From IMG/VR virus record IMGVR_UViG_3300006738_000095, positions 1-23,009 of that record: a stretch of DNA of 23,009 bases, one strand, 5' to 3'. The position numbers were made by a program, and so were the translations under genes. Below, piece by piece: positions 13,531-20,078 of this stretch; positions within the stretch are counted from its first letter, which is position 1, and each line of letters starts with the position of its first letter. Under the pieces are notes generated by a model that ran no database searches, was not told the DNA's origin, and saw only the letters and a program-made list of their open reading frames with translations. The stretch comes from a virus.

Positions 13531-13991
13531 GGTTGCTCCTTCTTTGCCTTGGCCTTGATGTGGGTCACGTTGCCGTAGCCACGGCGTCGCCACTTGAGGA
13601 ACCGATTCTCATCTTCGATTGCGCTCCACTCCGCCGCAGTCTTTTTGTCGGTTTCGTCGTACTGGCTCCAGGGCCCCCAACTACTGATGTCGTGAAAGCC
13701 GTAGTCTGGGCGAAAGAGGACGAGGATCGCCTGGTCGCCCCGAGAGGCGTTCATGCTGTCCCGCATCCTCTCAAAGGAGTTAACCATCGCCGTGTTGTAC
13801 CCAAGGGTCTTTGGGTCCGACCCAACGTGAAGACGGGCGGGCTCCGCTACCTCCCCGCTGTGCCACAGATACACCAAGCCCCGTCGGTCGACCTCTATGC
13901 CGTCGGCAGAGCGGGTCATGTGGGCGGCTTCGTATCTGCGGGAAAGCTCCAGTCTCCCCTTCCTTCCAAATCCAATTGGCAGCTTGCTCAT
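13527..13991 (-). CDS. Protein of unknown function next to GP88 gene
   Basis: The start is ATG 13991, with AAAGGAGG just upstream, in a 16-base gap after the GP88-family gene. The 154-residue product has alternating strands and charged turns (GRLELSRRYEAAHMT, GLVYLWHSGEVAE, ILVLFRPDYGFHDIS) and a basic C terminus (KWRRRGYGN...KAKAKKEQP). The Trp/Tyr-rich block around 115-140 (SSWGPWSQYDE) is distinctive. I recognise no family; co-occurrence with the GP88 gene may be functional. Confidence 0.6.
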   Translation of the reverse strand: MSKLPIGFGRKGRLELSRRYEAAHMTRSADGIEVDRRGLVYLWHSGEVAEPARLHVGSDPKTLGYNTAMVNSFERMRDSMNASRGDQAILVLFRPDYGFHDISSWGPWSQYDETDKKTAAEWSAIEDENRFLKWRRRGYGNVTHIKAKAKKEQP

Positions 13992-14007
13992 GCTTCCTCC
14001 TTTTCCT

Positions 14008-14832
14008 CTATCCAATCCTCTGGACGAATCCAGTGGTGTCTCGAACGGCTGGGCCCTTCGCATAGAGGACCACCCAGTGGCCCTTGGGATCCCAGAATCG
14101 GATGTCGTCCTCGTCGCCAGAGACCACCGGGAACCCCATGAATGAGCCACTGTCGACCAGGGCCGCCGATGCGGCCTTGGACTCCTTCCGAGTCGTCCCG
14201 TCCTTGGACTGGACAACCACCGCCGCGTTGTGGCCGGCTCCCAGGTACTCCAGGGCTCTATCCATCGAGCCCCTGGCCTCGCTCAGGCTGTAGGTCAGGT
14301 GGTAGTTGGAGCCAGGCGTGCGCCTCTCGAGGGGGACCTTCGTGTAGTCGTATGCCTGGATTCCAGGGAACTCGTCAAAGACACCTGTCTTCTCCCAGAC
14401 GATGTCGCTCGTCCCGTTTAGACGAACCGCAGGGAGCATCCCCTTGACCCTCGCCAGGTGCTCGTGCTGACGGAGCTCCATCCGGAGCTGGGCTAGGAAG
14501 TCCTCCCTGAACAGCTTGTAGAACAGGGTCTTGGATATGCGAGCCCTCAGGCTTGAGTTGGTGACGAGCTGCCCAGTCTTCATGATACAGACCGAGGCGC
14601 AACTCGTTGAGAACGGACAGGTGTTCCATCCAGCCTCTGTTGACGGGCTCAGGTGCATGACCGCCGTCAAGACGTCGCGCCCCTCTCCCTTGCTGCACTT
14701 GTAGTTGTTTCCGAGAAGCCTTCTCAGCCTCCCGCTTTTGGTGAACTGAAGCCTATCCCTCAGGTCCCTGTCCTCCGGACGAACGCCCAGAAGACCCAGA
14801 GCAACATTCATACTCTCGGTAGTTCGCACCAT
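14008..14832 (-). CDS. GP88-family phage protein
   Basis: The 274-residue protein matches the family named after mycobacteriophage gene product 88: an NTCPFSTSCASVCI cysteine motif (residues 70-83; C72, C78, C82), then RLNGTSDIVWE (137-147), YDYTK (161-165) and NYHLTYSLSE (about 176-185). The biochemical role of the family is unknown to me; three clustered Cys could hold a metal or iron-sulfur cluster. It is the first gene of the leftward operon, with a consensus promoter, GGAAGGAGAGAG and a leader of about 18 bases. The first position in the operon suggests early, strong expression. Confidence 0.75.
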   Translation of the reverse strand: MVRTTESMNVALGLLGVRPEDRDLRDRLQFTKSGRLRRLLGNNYKCSKGEGRDVLTAVMHLSPSTEAGWNTCPFSTSCASVCIMKTGQLVTNSSLRARISKTLFYKLFREDFLAQLRMELRQHEHLARVKGMLPAVRLNGTSDIVWEKTGVFDEFPGIQAYDYTKVPLERRTPGSNYHLTYSLSEARGSMDRALEYLGAGHNAAVVVQSKDGTTRKESKAASAALVDSGSFMGFPVVSGDEDDIRFWDPKGHWVVLYAKGPAVRDTTGFVQRIG

Positions 14833-14855
14833 GACTCTCTCCTTCCACGGTTGTC

Positions 14856-14887
14856 TATATATACAACAATGCCCTGACCAATGTCAA
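14856..14887 (-). promoter_or_regulatory. Leftward promoter of the GP88/modification operon
   Basis: Reading leftward, TTGACA (14887-14882) is a perfect -35 box; a TATATA -10 box (14863-14858) lies 18 bases downstream, and alternative registers exist in the TATATATA run. Start of transcription would be near 14850. A short inverted repeat (GTTGT 14850-14854, ACAAC 14863-14867) surrounds the -10 region. It probably serves genes from 14832 leftward to 8625. Confidence 0.65.
14875..14886. promoter_or_regulatory. Degenerate copy of the early-region operator core
   Basis: TGACCAATGTCA matches TGACAAAAGTCA, the core of the palindrome at 5828-5845, in 10 of 12 positions and keeps both TGAC/GTCA arms. 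It overlaps four to five bases of the -35 box, a classic repressor position. The same Cro-like protein may control both operons. Confidence 0.45.
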
Positions 14888-14915
14888 GGCAAACAGATAA
14901 ATACTTTTTCTTCAA

Positions 14916-15329
14916 TTACAGAGACTGTGTCGCTTCATCCTCCTGTCCTGGCCAGATTACGGTGGGCTCTGCCGCGTAGGCCTTTCCGTTCCTAAACGAC
15001 CAGCGCCACCAGTCTTGGTCTTCGCCAACCATCTCGATAAAGGAACCGTGTTTTACGAACGGCGCAATGGCGCGCATAAGGACCTCGTCGTCCCCCAGCT
15101 TTTCTCCGTCGAACTGGATGCCGACAACGTTTCCGTCCTTGTCGAGATCGGCTCGCCATCTCCAGGCCAGGAGCCCGCCCTCGAGCTCCTCTGCTGTCGT
15201 GTACTCCTCCTCATCGACCCAGTCGTACCTGCTTTCTGCCTTGAGTGCCTTGATGGCATCCAGGGCCGCCTCCTTGTTCTCCTTATCTATGCGAAAGCGT
15301 TGGTCCACCTGGCTCATGTAGTAACCCAT
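14916..15329 (-). CDS. Protein of unknown function, 137 residues
   Basis: The start is ATG 15329 with GGAAGGAG upstream; longer in-frame versions run into the previous gene. The product begins MGYYMSQVDQRFRIDKENKEAALDAIKAL and contains GGLLAWRWRADLDKDGNVVGIQFDGEKLGDDEVLMRAIAPFVKHGSFIEMVGEDQDWWRWSFRNGK-type segments, summarised here as beta strands around an acidic centre with a Trp cluster (WWRW). This looks like the widespread phage/plasmid hypothetical family that has an FI-MVGEDG-WRW-F signature. No function is known. It ends the long leftward small-gene operon. Confidence 0.7.
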   Translation of the reverse strand: MGYYMSQVDQRFRIDKENKEAALDAIKALKAESRYDWVDEEEYTTAEELEGGLLAWRWRADLDKDGNVVGIQFDGEKLGDDEVLMRAIAPFVKHGSFIEMVGEDQDWWRWSFRNGKAYAAEPTVIWPGQEDEATQSL

Positions 15330-15342
15330 CTCGTTCTCCTTC

Positions 15343-15693
15343 CTAGAATTTCCCGAACTGCAGCGGCAGCTCAGGCGTTTCGCTTCCGAAGCCGTACCCT
15401 CCGTAGGTCTCGACCTCTCCTGTGTTGACGTCGACAATGAACACGCCAGCGTTTCCATGGCTACTTGGCCTTCCGTCCTCCGGCGTGTTGAACACTCCGA
15501 GAGACAGACCTCCTTCGATCTGCTCATGGCAATGCCCAACGAATCGGGCGCAGCAGTAACTCTCGTCGCCGTGCCTCATCCTGGGCGCAGCGTCAGCGAG
15601 TAGCTCGCCAACCAGGTGACCGTGCCAGTGTAGGTAGGTAGACGGGCTGTACCTGTCGCCACCCCTGAAAAGGACTAATGCTCGTTCTCCCAT
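15343..15693 (-). CDS. Protein of unknown function, 116 residues
   Basis: The ATG at 15693 follows GGAAGGAG. The product begins MGERALVLFRGGDRYSPSTYLHWHG and has Gly/His-rich segments, FVGHCHEQ and a C-terminal strand region GVFIVDVNTGEVETYGGYG. This resembles phage proteins that begin with a similar YLHWHG segment, which I know only as hypothetical. The gene follows a hairpin leader that contains the stop codon of the previous gene. Confidence 0.7.
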   Translation of the reverse strand: MGERALVLFRGGDRYSPSTYLHWHGHLVGELLADAAPRMRHGDESYCCARFVGHCHEQIEGGLSLGVFNTPEDGRPSSHGNAGVFIVDVNTGEVETYGGYGFGSETPELPLQFGKF

Positions 15694-15707
15694 CTCAATC
15701 TCCTTCC

Positions 15708-15719
15708 GGCCCTCAGGCC
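15708..15719 (-). repeat. Hairpin leader of the 15693 gene
   Basis: GGCC-CTCA-GGCC forms a four-pair stem directly 5' of the GGAAGGAG ribosome binding site in the leftward message. The TGA stop of the upstream gene (15713-15715) lies in its loop. It is one member of a set of sequence-unrelated hairpins in the same position. Confidence 0.5.
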
Positions 15720-16018
15720 ATTGATGCGCGGATGTGCGCCGTCTCGTCTCCGCCGCCACTGCCGGCTTGGTAGCGCGAGTAGTTTCGGATGGGAGAGTCT
15801 TCCTCGTACCTCTCCACGAACTCGGGCCGCCTGCCGTGCTTGTCCTGGTAGGCCCTGACGAAGATTCCCGCGTCGCAGTCCTCCTCTAGGTAGGCACTGT
15901 CGCCGCTCTGGTAGGAAAAGCTAGAGACGCTCCATTGGATGCCGAACTCCGCGAGCAGGGCCTTGGGGACCTCAAGCCATCCGTGGCCTGGGTCTGTATG
16001 GAATGTGAATGTATCCAT
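15713..16018 (-). CDS. Conserved-type phage hypothetical (GHGWLEVP...EEDCDA)
   Basis: The 101-residue protein shows GHGWLEVPKALLAEFGI (residues 11-27), FSYQSG (34-39) and YLEEDCDAGIF (43-53), a pattern I recall from many phage and plasmid hypotheticals; the biochemical role is unknown. GGAGGATGAG precedes the ATG at 16018. It starts one base before the end of the preceding gene region and ends inside a hairpin leader. Confidence 0.7.
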   Translation of the reverse strand: MDTFTFHTDPGHGWLEVPKALLAEFGIQWSVSSFSYQSGDSAYLEEDCDAGIFVRAYQDKHGRRPEFVERYEEDSPIRNYSRYQAGSGGGDETAHIRASMA

Positions 16019-16019
16019 C

Positions 16020-16283
16020 TCATCCTCCGTTCACAGGAAAGGTCCACTCGTCGCCGTCGCTTCCTTGTCCGAACAGCGCGCCTCCGTCGTTGCCTTCGTC
16101 GTCTTGCGACGGGAAGATCTGACTCCCGTCGTCGAGCTCGATCACGATGGGTCGGCTGTACCAACCCATGGCTTCCGCCTCCGGGACCGAAAACCAGCGG
16201 ACGGACTTGATAGTCCTCCCCACCAGTCGACCCTTTGCGTACTTCTCCCAGTGCTTCCTCTGCTCTGTTTTGTTCTTGAACAT
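16020..16283 (-). CDS. Conserved-type hypothetical with DDEGN motif
   Basis: The 87-residue product has GRTIKSVRWFSVPEAEAMGW (about 22-41), PIVIELDDGSQIFPSQDDEGNDGGALFG (about 45-72), a layout seen in many phage hypotheticals in which a small beta domain ends in DDEGN. The leader is a clean hairpin followed by AAGGAAGGAGAGAG. No function is known to me. Confidence 0.7.
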   Translation of the reverse strand: MFKNKTEQRKHWEKYAKGRLVGRTIKSVRWFSVPEAEAMGWYSRPIVIELDDGSQIFPSQDDEGNDGGALFGQGSDGDEWTFPVNGG

Positions 16284-16299
16284 CTCTCTCTCCTTCCTT

Positions 16300-16313
16300 G
16301 CCCGGTATCGGGC
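16300..16313 (-). repeat. Hairpin leader of the 16283 gene
   Basis: GCCCG-GTAT-CGGGC is a perfect five-pair stem with a four-base loop, two bases before GGAAGGAG in the leftward message and two bases after the stop of the previous gene. Confidence 0.55.
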
Positions 16314-16315
16314 GG

Positions 16316-16624
16316 TTAGCTGGATGCCCAGCCGAAAAACAGGAATCTCTTCATTCCCGAATCGCTATCTGCCCCGGTCTGAATACACCCAGCCGGACCC
16401 CACTTGTCGTCGACCCTGTGGTCGCAATCATCGATTAGTCCGCCAGCAAAGGCGGCGGCCTCCTCCCCCTCTGGGAGGGGAATCACCGTAAGGTTGCCCT
16501 TCTCCGCAATGGTCCCGGTGTAGCCACCGTGGCCATGCTCATAGCGAGCCCTTCGGACGGCTTCGTCGAAGGCTTCGTGAGCGGTCTTGCCGCTCGAGGT
16601 TGTAAAGAAAACTTCAGCACCCAT
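16316..16624 (-). CDS. Conserved-type hypothetical (GYTGTIAEK)
   Basis: The 102-residue protein has KTAHEAFDEAVRRARYEHGHGGYTGTIAEK in its N-terminal third, a pattern common to short phage and plasmid proteins (helix, then GYTGTIAEK). The C terminus (MKRFLFFGWASS) forms strands. GGGGAAGGAGAG precedes the ATG. Unknown function. A weak hairpin (ACAA/TTGT, 16643-16655) sits before the ribosome binding site, within the overlapping upstream gene. Confidence 0.7.
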   Translation of the reverse strand: MGAEVFFTTSSGKTAHEAFDEAVRRARYEHGHGGYTGTIAEKGNLTVIPLPEGEEAAAFAGGLIDDCDHRVDDKWGPAGCIQTGADSDSGMKRFLFFGWASS

Positions 16625-16841
16625 CTCTCACTCTCCTTCCCCACAATCGGGTTGTTTTCGACCACGCCGTCAGGGTCGGCAAGAAAGCCTCACCGGACCC
16701 GCCGCAGTCTGGGCATTCGTTGCCACGGCCCAAGACCCTCATTCGGCCTCGGTCTGCAACGCTCTTCGGCAACCGCCGACCCCACCCCCTGCATTGCTGG
16801 CAGGCTGAGCCTCTCCATTCGATCTCGGTGCGACCCACCAT
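16614..16841 (-). CDS. DnaJ-type CxxCxGxG zinc-finger mini-protein
   Basis: I place the start at ATG 16841, two bases after the stop of the upstream gene, with GAGGAG before it. The 75-residue protein has C14-x2-C17-x-G-x-G and C43-PDC46-GGSG, the two half-sites of a DnaJ-like zinc centre, separated by a basic linker and followed by a basic tail. It may bind nucleic acid or protein; as a lone zinc module without a J domain it is not a chaperone. It overlaps the next gene by 11 bases. Confidence 0.6.
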   Translation of the reverse strand: MVGRTEIEWRGSACQQCRGWGRRLPKSVADRGRMRVLGRGNECPDCGGSGEAFLPTLTAWSKTTRLWGRRVRDGC

Positions 16842-16843
16842 CC

Positions 16844-17146
16844 CTAGTACTCCTCTGGCAGCAGGAAGGTCGTTGCCGACCTGTTCCATTCGGTTATGAC
16901 CCACAGCTTGGTCCCGTCGTCGAGTTCGTAGACCGACATGATTCGCTCGTCCTGGTGTTCAGGCTTGAGTGACAGTCGCTGTATCTCAGCATCCTCGGGG
17001 TCCAGTGACCCCCAGTCTCCCGAGATGTGCCGCACCAACAGGCCAAACGAGCCCTTCTCGTTGCGCTCGAGGGCTTGGGTTGCGCCAGGGGTGGACACAA
17101 CCATCCCCGGTGTGAATAGCGTTCCTGTAATCGTTCCTTCACTCAT
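16844..17146 (-). CDS. Plasmid/phage conserved hypothetical (WVITEWNRS...LLPEEY)
   Basis: The 100-residue protein has the typical order of a widely distributed accessory family: PGMVVSTPGATQAL (13-26), a LLVRHISGDWGSLDPED segment (36-52), ERIMSVYEL (67-75) and the end KLWVITEWNRSATTFLLPEEY-like block. Members occur on plasmids, integrative elements and phages; no biochemical function is known to me. AAGGAGAAGAG precedes the ATG at 17146. Its presence supports a mobile-element origin for this region. Confidence 0.75.
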   Translation of the reverse strand: MSEGTITGTLFTPGMVVSTPGATQALERNEKGSFGLLVRHISGDWGSLDPEDAEIQRLSLKPEHQDERIMSVYELDDGTKLWVITEWNRSATTFLLPEEY

Positions 17147-17180
17147 CTCTCTTCTCCTTCGTTGTTAGTGTTTGCTCGGC

Positions 17181-17465
17181 CTACCAGTTGCCATGTGCCT
17201 CCTCGCGGGCTTCGTCGTCGTCCCCTGCATCGAAGACGGGTCCGGTGAGCGCAGCCTTGACATCGGCTACGGAGTAGTAGCCCCCATCTGGCGCATCCCA
17301 TCCGCCAAGCCCATCGTCAGTGTCGAGCCAGCCCACGGCGTGAACCCAGACGGACGGGGTGAGCGAGCAGCAGTAGGTGCGCTCGGGTTCGCCGTCGATG
17401 ATTCGGACAAAGCCGTACAGCGCGCCAAGGTGAACTCGCCGGTAGTCGTGTAGTTCGTCACTCAT
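17181..17465 (-). CDS. Small acidic protein, unknown
   Basis: The 94-residue product has an N-terminal DELHDYRRVHLGALYGF, central strands (RTYCCSLTPSVWVHAVGW) and an acidic end (DAGDDDEAREEAHGNW). GGAAGGAGAAGAG is preceded by a hairpin leader. No family was recognised. Confidence 0.65.
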   Translation of the reverse strand: MSDELHDYRRVHLGALYGFVRIIDGEPERTYCCSLTPSVWVHAVGWLDTDDGLGGWDAPDGGYYSVADVKAALTGPVFDAGDDDEAREEAHGNW

Positions 17466-17480
17466 CTCTTCTCCTTCCTT

Positions 17481-17494
17481 GCCCGCTAGTGGGC
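17481..17494 (-). repeat. Hairpin leader of the 17465 gene
   Basis: GCCC-GCTAGT-GGGC, a four-pair stem, ends two bases before GGAAGGAG. The stop codon of the previous gene (TAG, 17486-17488) lies in the loop, so a ribosome terminating there would open the hairpin. Confidence 0.5.
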
Positions 17495-17731
17495 GTTGAA
17501 GCCCCAGTAAAGCCGGGGCGAGTGCTGGAACATCAGAGACCCCTTGGCGCCGTCCGACCTTCGGCGGACGACGATGAAGGGAGCAGCGAAGCCGATGGCC
17601 TCGAAGTGCTCTCGCATCTCTTCAGTGTCATAGACGGTGCCGTGTCGCTCCTCCAGTTCCTGGCGCACGGTTGCGTTGTTGTTGATTTGACTCACTAGGG
17701 CTCGCCTAGTGGCTTCCGTTGGATCACCCAT
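17486..17731 (-). CDS. Conserved-type hypothetical (DTEEM...FIVVRRRSDG)
   Basis: The 81-residue protein has TVYDTEEMREHFEAIGFAAPFIVVRRRSDGAKGSLMFQHSPR-like order (residues about 32-73), a pattern I recall from many phage and plasmid hypotheticals: an acidic DTEE(M/L) helix, GFAAPF, VVRR-SDG and FQHSPR. Function unknown. It is preceded by a perfect five-pair hairpin and GGAAGGAG. Confidence 0.7.
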   Translation of the reverse strand: MGDPTEATRRALVSQINNNATVRQELEERHGTVYDTEEMREHFEAIGFAAPFIVVRRRSDGAKGSLMFQHSPRLYWGFNAH

Positions 17732-17747
17732 TCCTCTCTCCTTCCTT

Positions 17748-17762
17748 GCCCAATGACTGGGC
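17748..17762 (-). repeat. Hairpin leader of the 17731 gene
   Basis: GCCCA-ATGAC-TGGGC is a perfect five-pair stem with a five-base loop, two bases before GGAAGGAG in the leftward message and just after the stop of the upstream gene. Confidence 0.55.
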
Positions 17763-17764
17763 GG

Positions 17765-18004
17765 CTAAATCATTCCAATTGCGCGAAGCCAGCTTGGAGC
17801 TCCGTGTGGGCACGTCCCGTCAGGCTCCACCTGGCAACCGTCCAGTGCGTCACACACTGAGTCGTAAGCCCAGCCCCTTATCTCCTCATACGAGGGGGTC
17901 TCATGCAGTTCCCCCTTCCACAGGACAGCCTTCTGAATGCCGTCGTCCCTGGCGGGGATGGCGGCGTACTCGGCTTTGATGTCAGCCTTCTCTTGCTCAT
18001 TCAT
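17765..18004 (-). CDS. Conserved-type hypothetical (DGCQVEPDGTCPHGAPSWL)
   Basis: The 79-residue protein ends in a block of the form DGCxVEPDGxCPHGxPSWLxxxG(L/M)I (about residues 54-79), which I recognise from numerous phage and plasmid hypotheticals. The Cys and His could bind a metal. The ATG at 18004 overlaps the previous gene by eight bases and follows GGAAGGAGAGAG and a seven-pair hairpin located within the upstream coding end. Function unknown. Confidence 0.7.
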   Translation of the reverse strand: MNEQEKADIKAEYAAIPARDDGIQKAVLWKGELHETPSYEEIRGWAYDSVCDALDGCQVEPDGTCPHGAPSWLRAIGMI

Positions 18005-18227
18005 CTCTCTCTCCTTCCTTGATACGGAGCATCCCCGTATCGGCCAGCCTGTCGAAGCGAACCCGGATGTCTTCCATGTCCGGGTACAGCCTCTCGAGGT
18101 CGGACTTGTTGGTGTACGGACCACTCGGGGTCCGGAAGTCCCTGTTGTTGTCGAAGTCAGCCTGTGCATCCTCCAACGTCTCGTAGTCCCGGCCATAAGC
18201 CGGCATCAATGGCACCAGTCCAAACAT
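17997..18227 (-). CDS. Conserved-type hypothetical (AYGRDYETLEDAQADF)
   Basis: The 76-residue protein matches a common accessory family with YGRDY-x-(T/S)-x5-A-x2-DF-x5-DF followed by a conserved strand and a helix with a basic end. The start at 18227 (MFGLVPLMPAYGRDY) follows AGGAAGGAGAGAG. Its last codons carry the hairpin of the next gene's leader, so coding and structure overlap. Function unknown. Confidence 0.7.
   Translation of the reverse strand: MFGLVPLMPAYGRDYETLEDAQADFDNNRDFRTPSGPYTNKSDLERLYPDMEDIRVRFDRLADTGMLRIKEGERDE
18021..18041 (-). repeat. Hairpin leader of the 18004 gene, inside coding sequence
   Basis: GATACGG (18021-18027) and CCGTATC (18035-18041) form a perfect seven-pair stem. 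It occupies codons for DTGMLRI of the upstream gene, two bases before GGAAGGAG of the next one, so the hairpin position has been kept although it must also encode protein. Confidence 0.55.
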
Positions 18228-18286
18228 CTCTCTCTCCTTCCTATTGCGTCTTCCCATTCGTACTTCTTGATTGCTTCTTCGCTCAT
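18206..18286 (-). CDS. 26-residue leaderless-sized peptide (candidate)
   Basis: The ATG at 18286 overlaps the stop of the upstream gene (ATGA) and has GAGAAGAGAG before it. The product (MSEEAIKKYEWEDAIGRR plus eight residues) is acidic then basic, and its end overlaps the next gene by 22 bases. The coupling and ribosome binding site favour translation; without homologues it could also be a simple coupling peptide. Confidence 0.4.
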   Translation of the reverse strand: MSEEAIKKYEWEDAIGRRERCLDWCH

Positions 18287-18540
18287 CTCTCTTCTCCCTC
18301 TTCTCCCTTATCCGGTCGACGGATCGTCGCTGCCGGGTGGTTCTCTCGAAACCACCTCTGTGCGATGTCAACAAGAGCTTCGTTCGACTCGGGGGTTCCG
18401 TCCCCTCGAGCTATGACTTGTGGGGGGACGAACCCCGCATAGAGTTGGTTGGGCCACCAGTTGGCCCTACCCCAGCCCCAGTCGACGCAGATCGTCCCTA
18501 TGATGGAGCCGTCCGACCTTCGGTATTCGATTGTCGTCAT
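18283..18540 (-). CDS. Small protein of unknown function, 85 residues
   Basis: The product begins MTTIEYRRSDGSIIGTICVDWGWG and contains a Trp/Pro-rich middle (NWWPNQLYAGFVPP), a helix (NEALVDIAQRWFRENH) and a charged tail. GAAGGAGAGAGAG precedes the ATG at 18540, after the hairpin TGACCACTCGTGGTCA. I recognise no family. Confidence 0.65.
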   Translation of the reverse strand: MTTIEYRRSDGSIIGTICVDWGWGRANWWPNQLYAGFVPPQVIARGDGTPESNEALVDIAQRWFRENHPAATIRRPDKGEEGEER

Positions 18541-18559
18541 CTCTCTCTCCTTCTTTCTT

Positions 18560-18575
18560 TGACCACTCGTGGTCA
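18560..18575. repeat. TGACC-type palindrome, copy 1
   Basis: TGACCAC-TC-GTGGTCA is perfectly symmetric. It lies nine to ten bases before GAAGGAG of the 18540 gene, and the TGA stop of the upstream gene (18573-18575) is part of one arm. Three close relatives occur at 20098, 20131 and 20286. Confidence 0.65.
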
Positions 18576-18971
18576 GGGTTTATCTGGCACAAAGAATCCT
18601 TCCTTCACCAGCACGTCGAAGATCTTCTGGTCTTCCGGGCACAGGTGGAATGCGTTCCACCTAAGGGCCGAGGACACGACTTCCGACTCATCCCAGCCGA
18701 AGCCGTCCGAAAGCACGCCCTTGTGTTTCCATGCAACGCTCTCGCACTTGTCTGCGACCTGTTTCATTCGTTGGGTGAACTCCTCGTCGGACTCCTCCCA
18801 ATGGACGTCGGCAGCCTCATCCCCTCGGCATGTGTAGCAATCAAGGGCTCCGCAGAACCCGTCGCCGCAGCCCGAAACAGACGCCCGACGCTGCGGAAGC
18901 TCCTCCCGCATGTGCTCAGCCTCCGTCATGGGCCTGTCGTCGTCTTCGTAGCGGTAGTCCCTAGCGTTCAT
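18573..18971 (-). CDS. Cys-rich conserved-type hypothetical (SGCGDGFCG...CYTC)
   Basis: The 132-residue protein has SGCGDGFCGALDCYTC (about residues 33-48), four Cys in the spacing of a zinc or metal site, a motif I recall from phage hypotheticals. A helical acidic middle and a C-terminal segment (AFHLCPEDQKIFDVLVKEGFFVPDKP) follow. The ATG at 18971 overlaps the previous stop by ATGA, after AGGAGG. Function unknown. Confidence 0.7.
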   Translation of the reverse strand: MNARDYRYEDDDRPMTEAEHMREELPQRRASVSGCGDGFCGALDCYTCRGDEAADVHWEESDEEFTQRMKQVADKCESVAWKHKGVLSDGFGWDESEVVSSALRWNAFHLCPEDQKIFDVLVKEGFFVPDKP

Positions 18972-19273
18972 GCTTCCTCCTTTGTTGTTTCGTTGACCAG
19001 AGCCGTGGCTTTTGCGCCGATGTCGGTGATCACGGACACGAGCTCCTCCGGTGATGCTTCACCAGGGCTGCAGAGGAGCGCGGCGATGGTCTCGCTGGCG
19101 TCTGCCACCTCGTGCGCCAGGCTCAGCAACTCGGGCGCAGCCGCAATGAGTCGGGCGTTGGGGCAGTCGGCGGACTCCGATGGCGGCAGGTGGACGCCGT
19201 CGCTTCGGATAGTCCAGAGGCAGGGGTGCTGCCACTCCACGCTCCACGGTCCAGGTGTGTGTTCGTTGCTCAT
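18968..19273 (-). CDS. NARLIAAAPELL-family accessory protein
   Basis: The 101-residue protein has TPGPW (6-10) and NARLIAAAPELL (39-50), the signature of a very common small phage protein family. The rest is Ala/Glu-rich helix. Its function is not established to my knowledge. The ATG at 19273 overlaps the stop of the upstream gene (ATGA), with GAGGAGG before it, and its own stop overlaps the next gene likewise. Confidence 0.85.
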   Translation of the reverse strand: MSNEHTPGPWSVEWQHPCLWTIRSDGVHLPPSESADCPNARLIAAAPELLSLAHEVADASETIAALLCSPGEASPEELVSVITDIGAKATALVNETTKEEA

Positions 19274-19785
19274 GCTTCCTCCTCTGCATCCATCAATGCT
19301 CTGTGTTCCTCAAGGGCATCCACAAAGTTGTCCCTTGCTTGCTCTAGTGCTGACCATCCGTTGCCAGCAACCACCTCTTCGTCGTACTCCCAATCGCTAC
19401 CGTCCCATGCGATGCCGGTTACGATTACCTTGCTTATCCTTTCCCAAGGCTTGAGTTCTTCTGCCGCAAGTCGGTCCTTGTTTGAGGCCGAGTGGAACCT
19501 CCTGCCGTCACGCATCACAAGGAGCAAGCCGTCGTCGCAATACTTTTCAGTAGCTCTAAGGCATGAGCGAATGGGTGCCACACCAACCCAATCACAGTAA
19601 GAGTCAATGCTGTCATGCGCTGGCTCTAGGTGGTGCTTCTCGTAGCAGTCGGAGTCACCTATCTCGCCACACTTTGGACACTCAGGGCAGTCGCAGTTGT
19701 CTATGTGCTGGTGACAAACCTCGCACCCTTCTTCGTTCTGAGTGACGTATCTATCCCATGCTTCGCTTGGACATTCGATGCTCAT
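19270..19785 (-). CDS. Cys-rich zinc-binding protein, 171 residues
   Basis: The start is ATG 19785, overlapping the preceding stop by ATGA with AAGGAAGG upstream. Residues 21-50 hold seven Cys (C21, C24, C31, C33, C36, C39, C47) and GDSDCYEKHHL, a cluster that can carry two zinc ions and that resembles the C-x2-CG-x2-GDxxCY element seen in phage proteins. The C-terminal two-thirds have the layout of a small alpha/beta domain (RRFHSASNKDRLAAEELKPWERISKVIVTG). Unknown role, possibly nucleic-acid binding. Confidence 0.7.
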   Translation of the reverse strand: MSIECPSEAWDRYVTQNEEGCEVCHQHIDNCDCPECPKCGEIGDSDCYEKHHLEPAHDSIDSYCDWVGVAPIRSCLRATEKYCDDGLLLVMRDGRRFHSASNKDRLAAEELKPWERISKVIVTGIAWDGSDWEYDEEVVAGNGWSALEQARDNFVDALEEHRALMDAEEEA

Positions 19786-20078
19786 GCTTCCTTCCTTTCC
19801 TTGTTGGGCAACCCGTCGGGAAACCTGCCCAAGATCTCTACAAGGCTCTTGGCTCCCTCGTGGTCGTATTCCGTTAGACGCTCGAGCTCTCCTCTCATGG
19901 CGAAGACCAGGACGGCACATACGCCAGCCCAGTGGTCGTCGCTCATCGTTATCGTTCGCTCCATCTCAGTCTTGGATGTCGAACCTACGGCGCACTCGTC
20001 GCACTCCGTTGGGTGTGTCGAGTAGTACTCGGTACCGCACCCTTGGCAGCGCTTGGATTCAGTTGAATCTCTAACCAC
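19782..20078 (-). CDS. Zinc-ribbon protein, 98 residues
   Basis: The frame starts at GTG 20078, with GGGGTGAGAG upstream; a later ATG would lose the zinc site. C11-x2-C14 and C26-x2-C29 form a compact zinc ribbon, followed by a helical region (DDHWAGVCAVLVFAMRGELERLTEYDHEGAKSL, in pieces). It may bind nucleic acid. The leader contains a TGACC-type palindrome. The stop overlaps the next gene by ATGA. Confidence 0.6.
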   Translation of the reverse strand: MVRDSTESKRCQGCGTEYYSTHPTECDECAVGSTSKTEMERTITMSDDHWAGVCAVLVFAMRGELERLTEYDHEGAKSLVEILGRFPDGLPNKERKEA

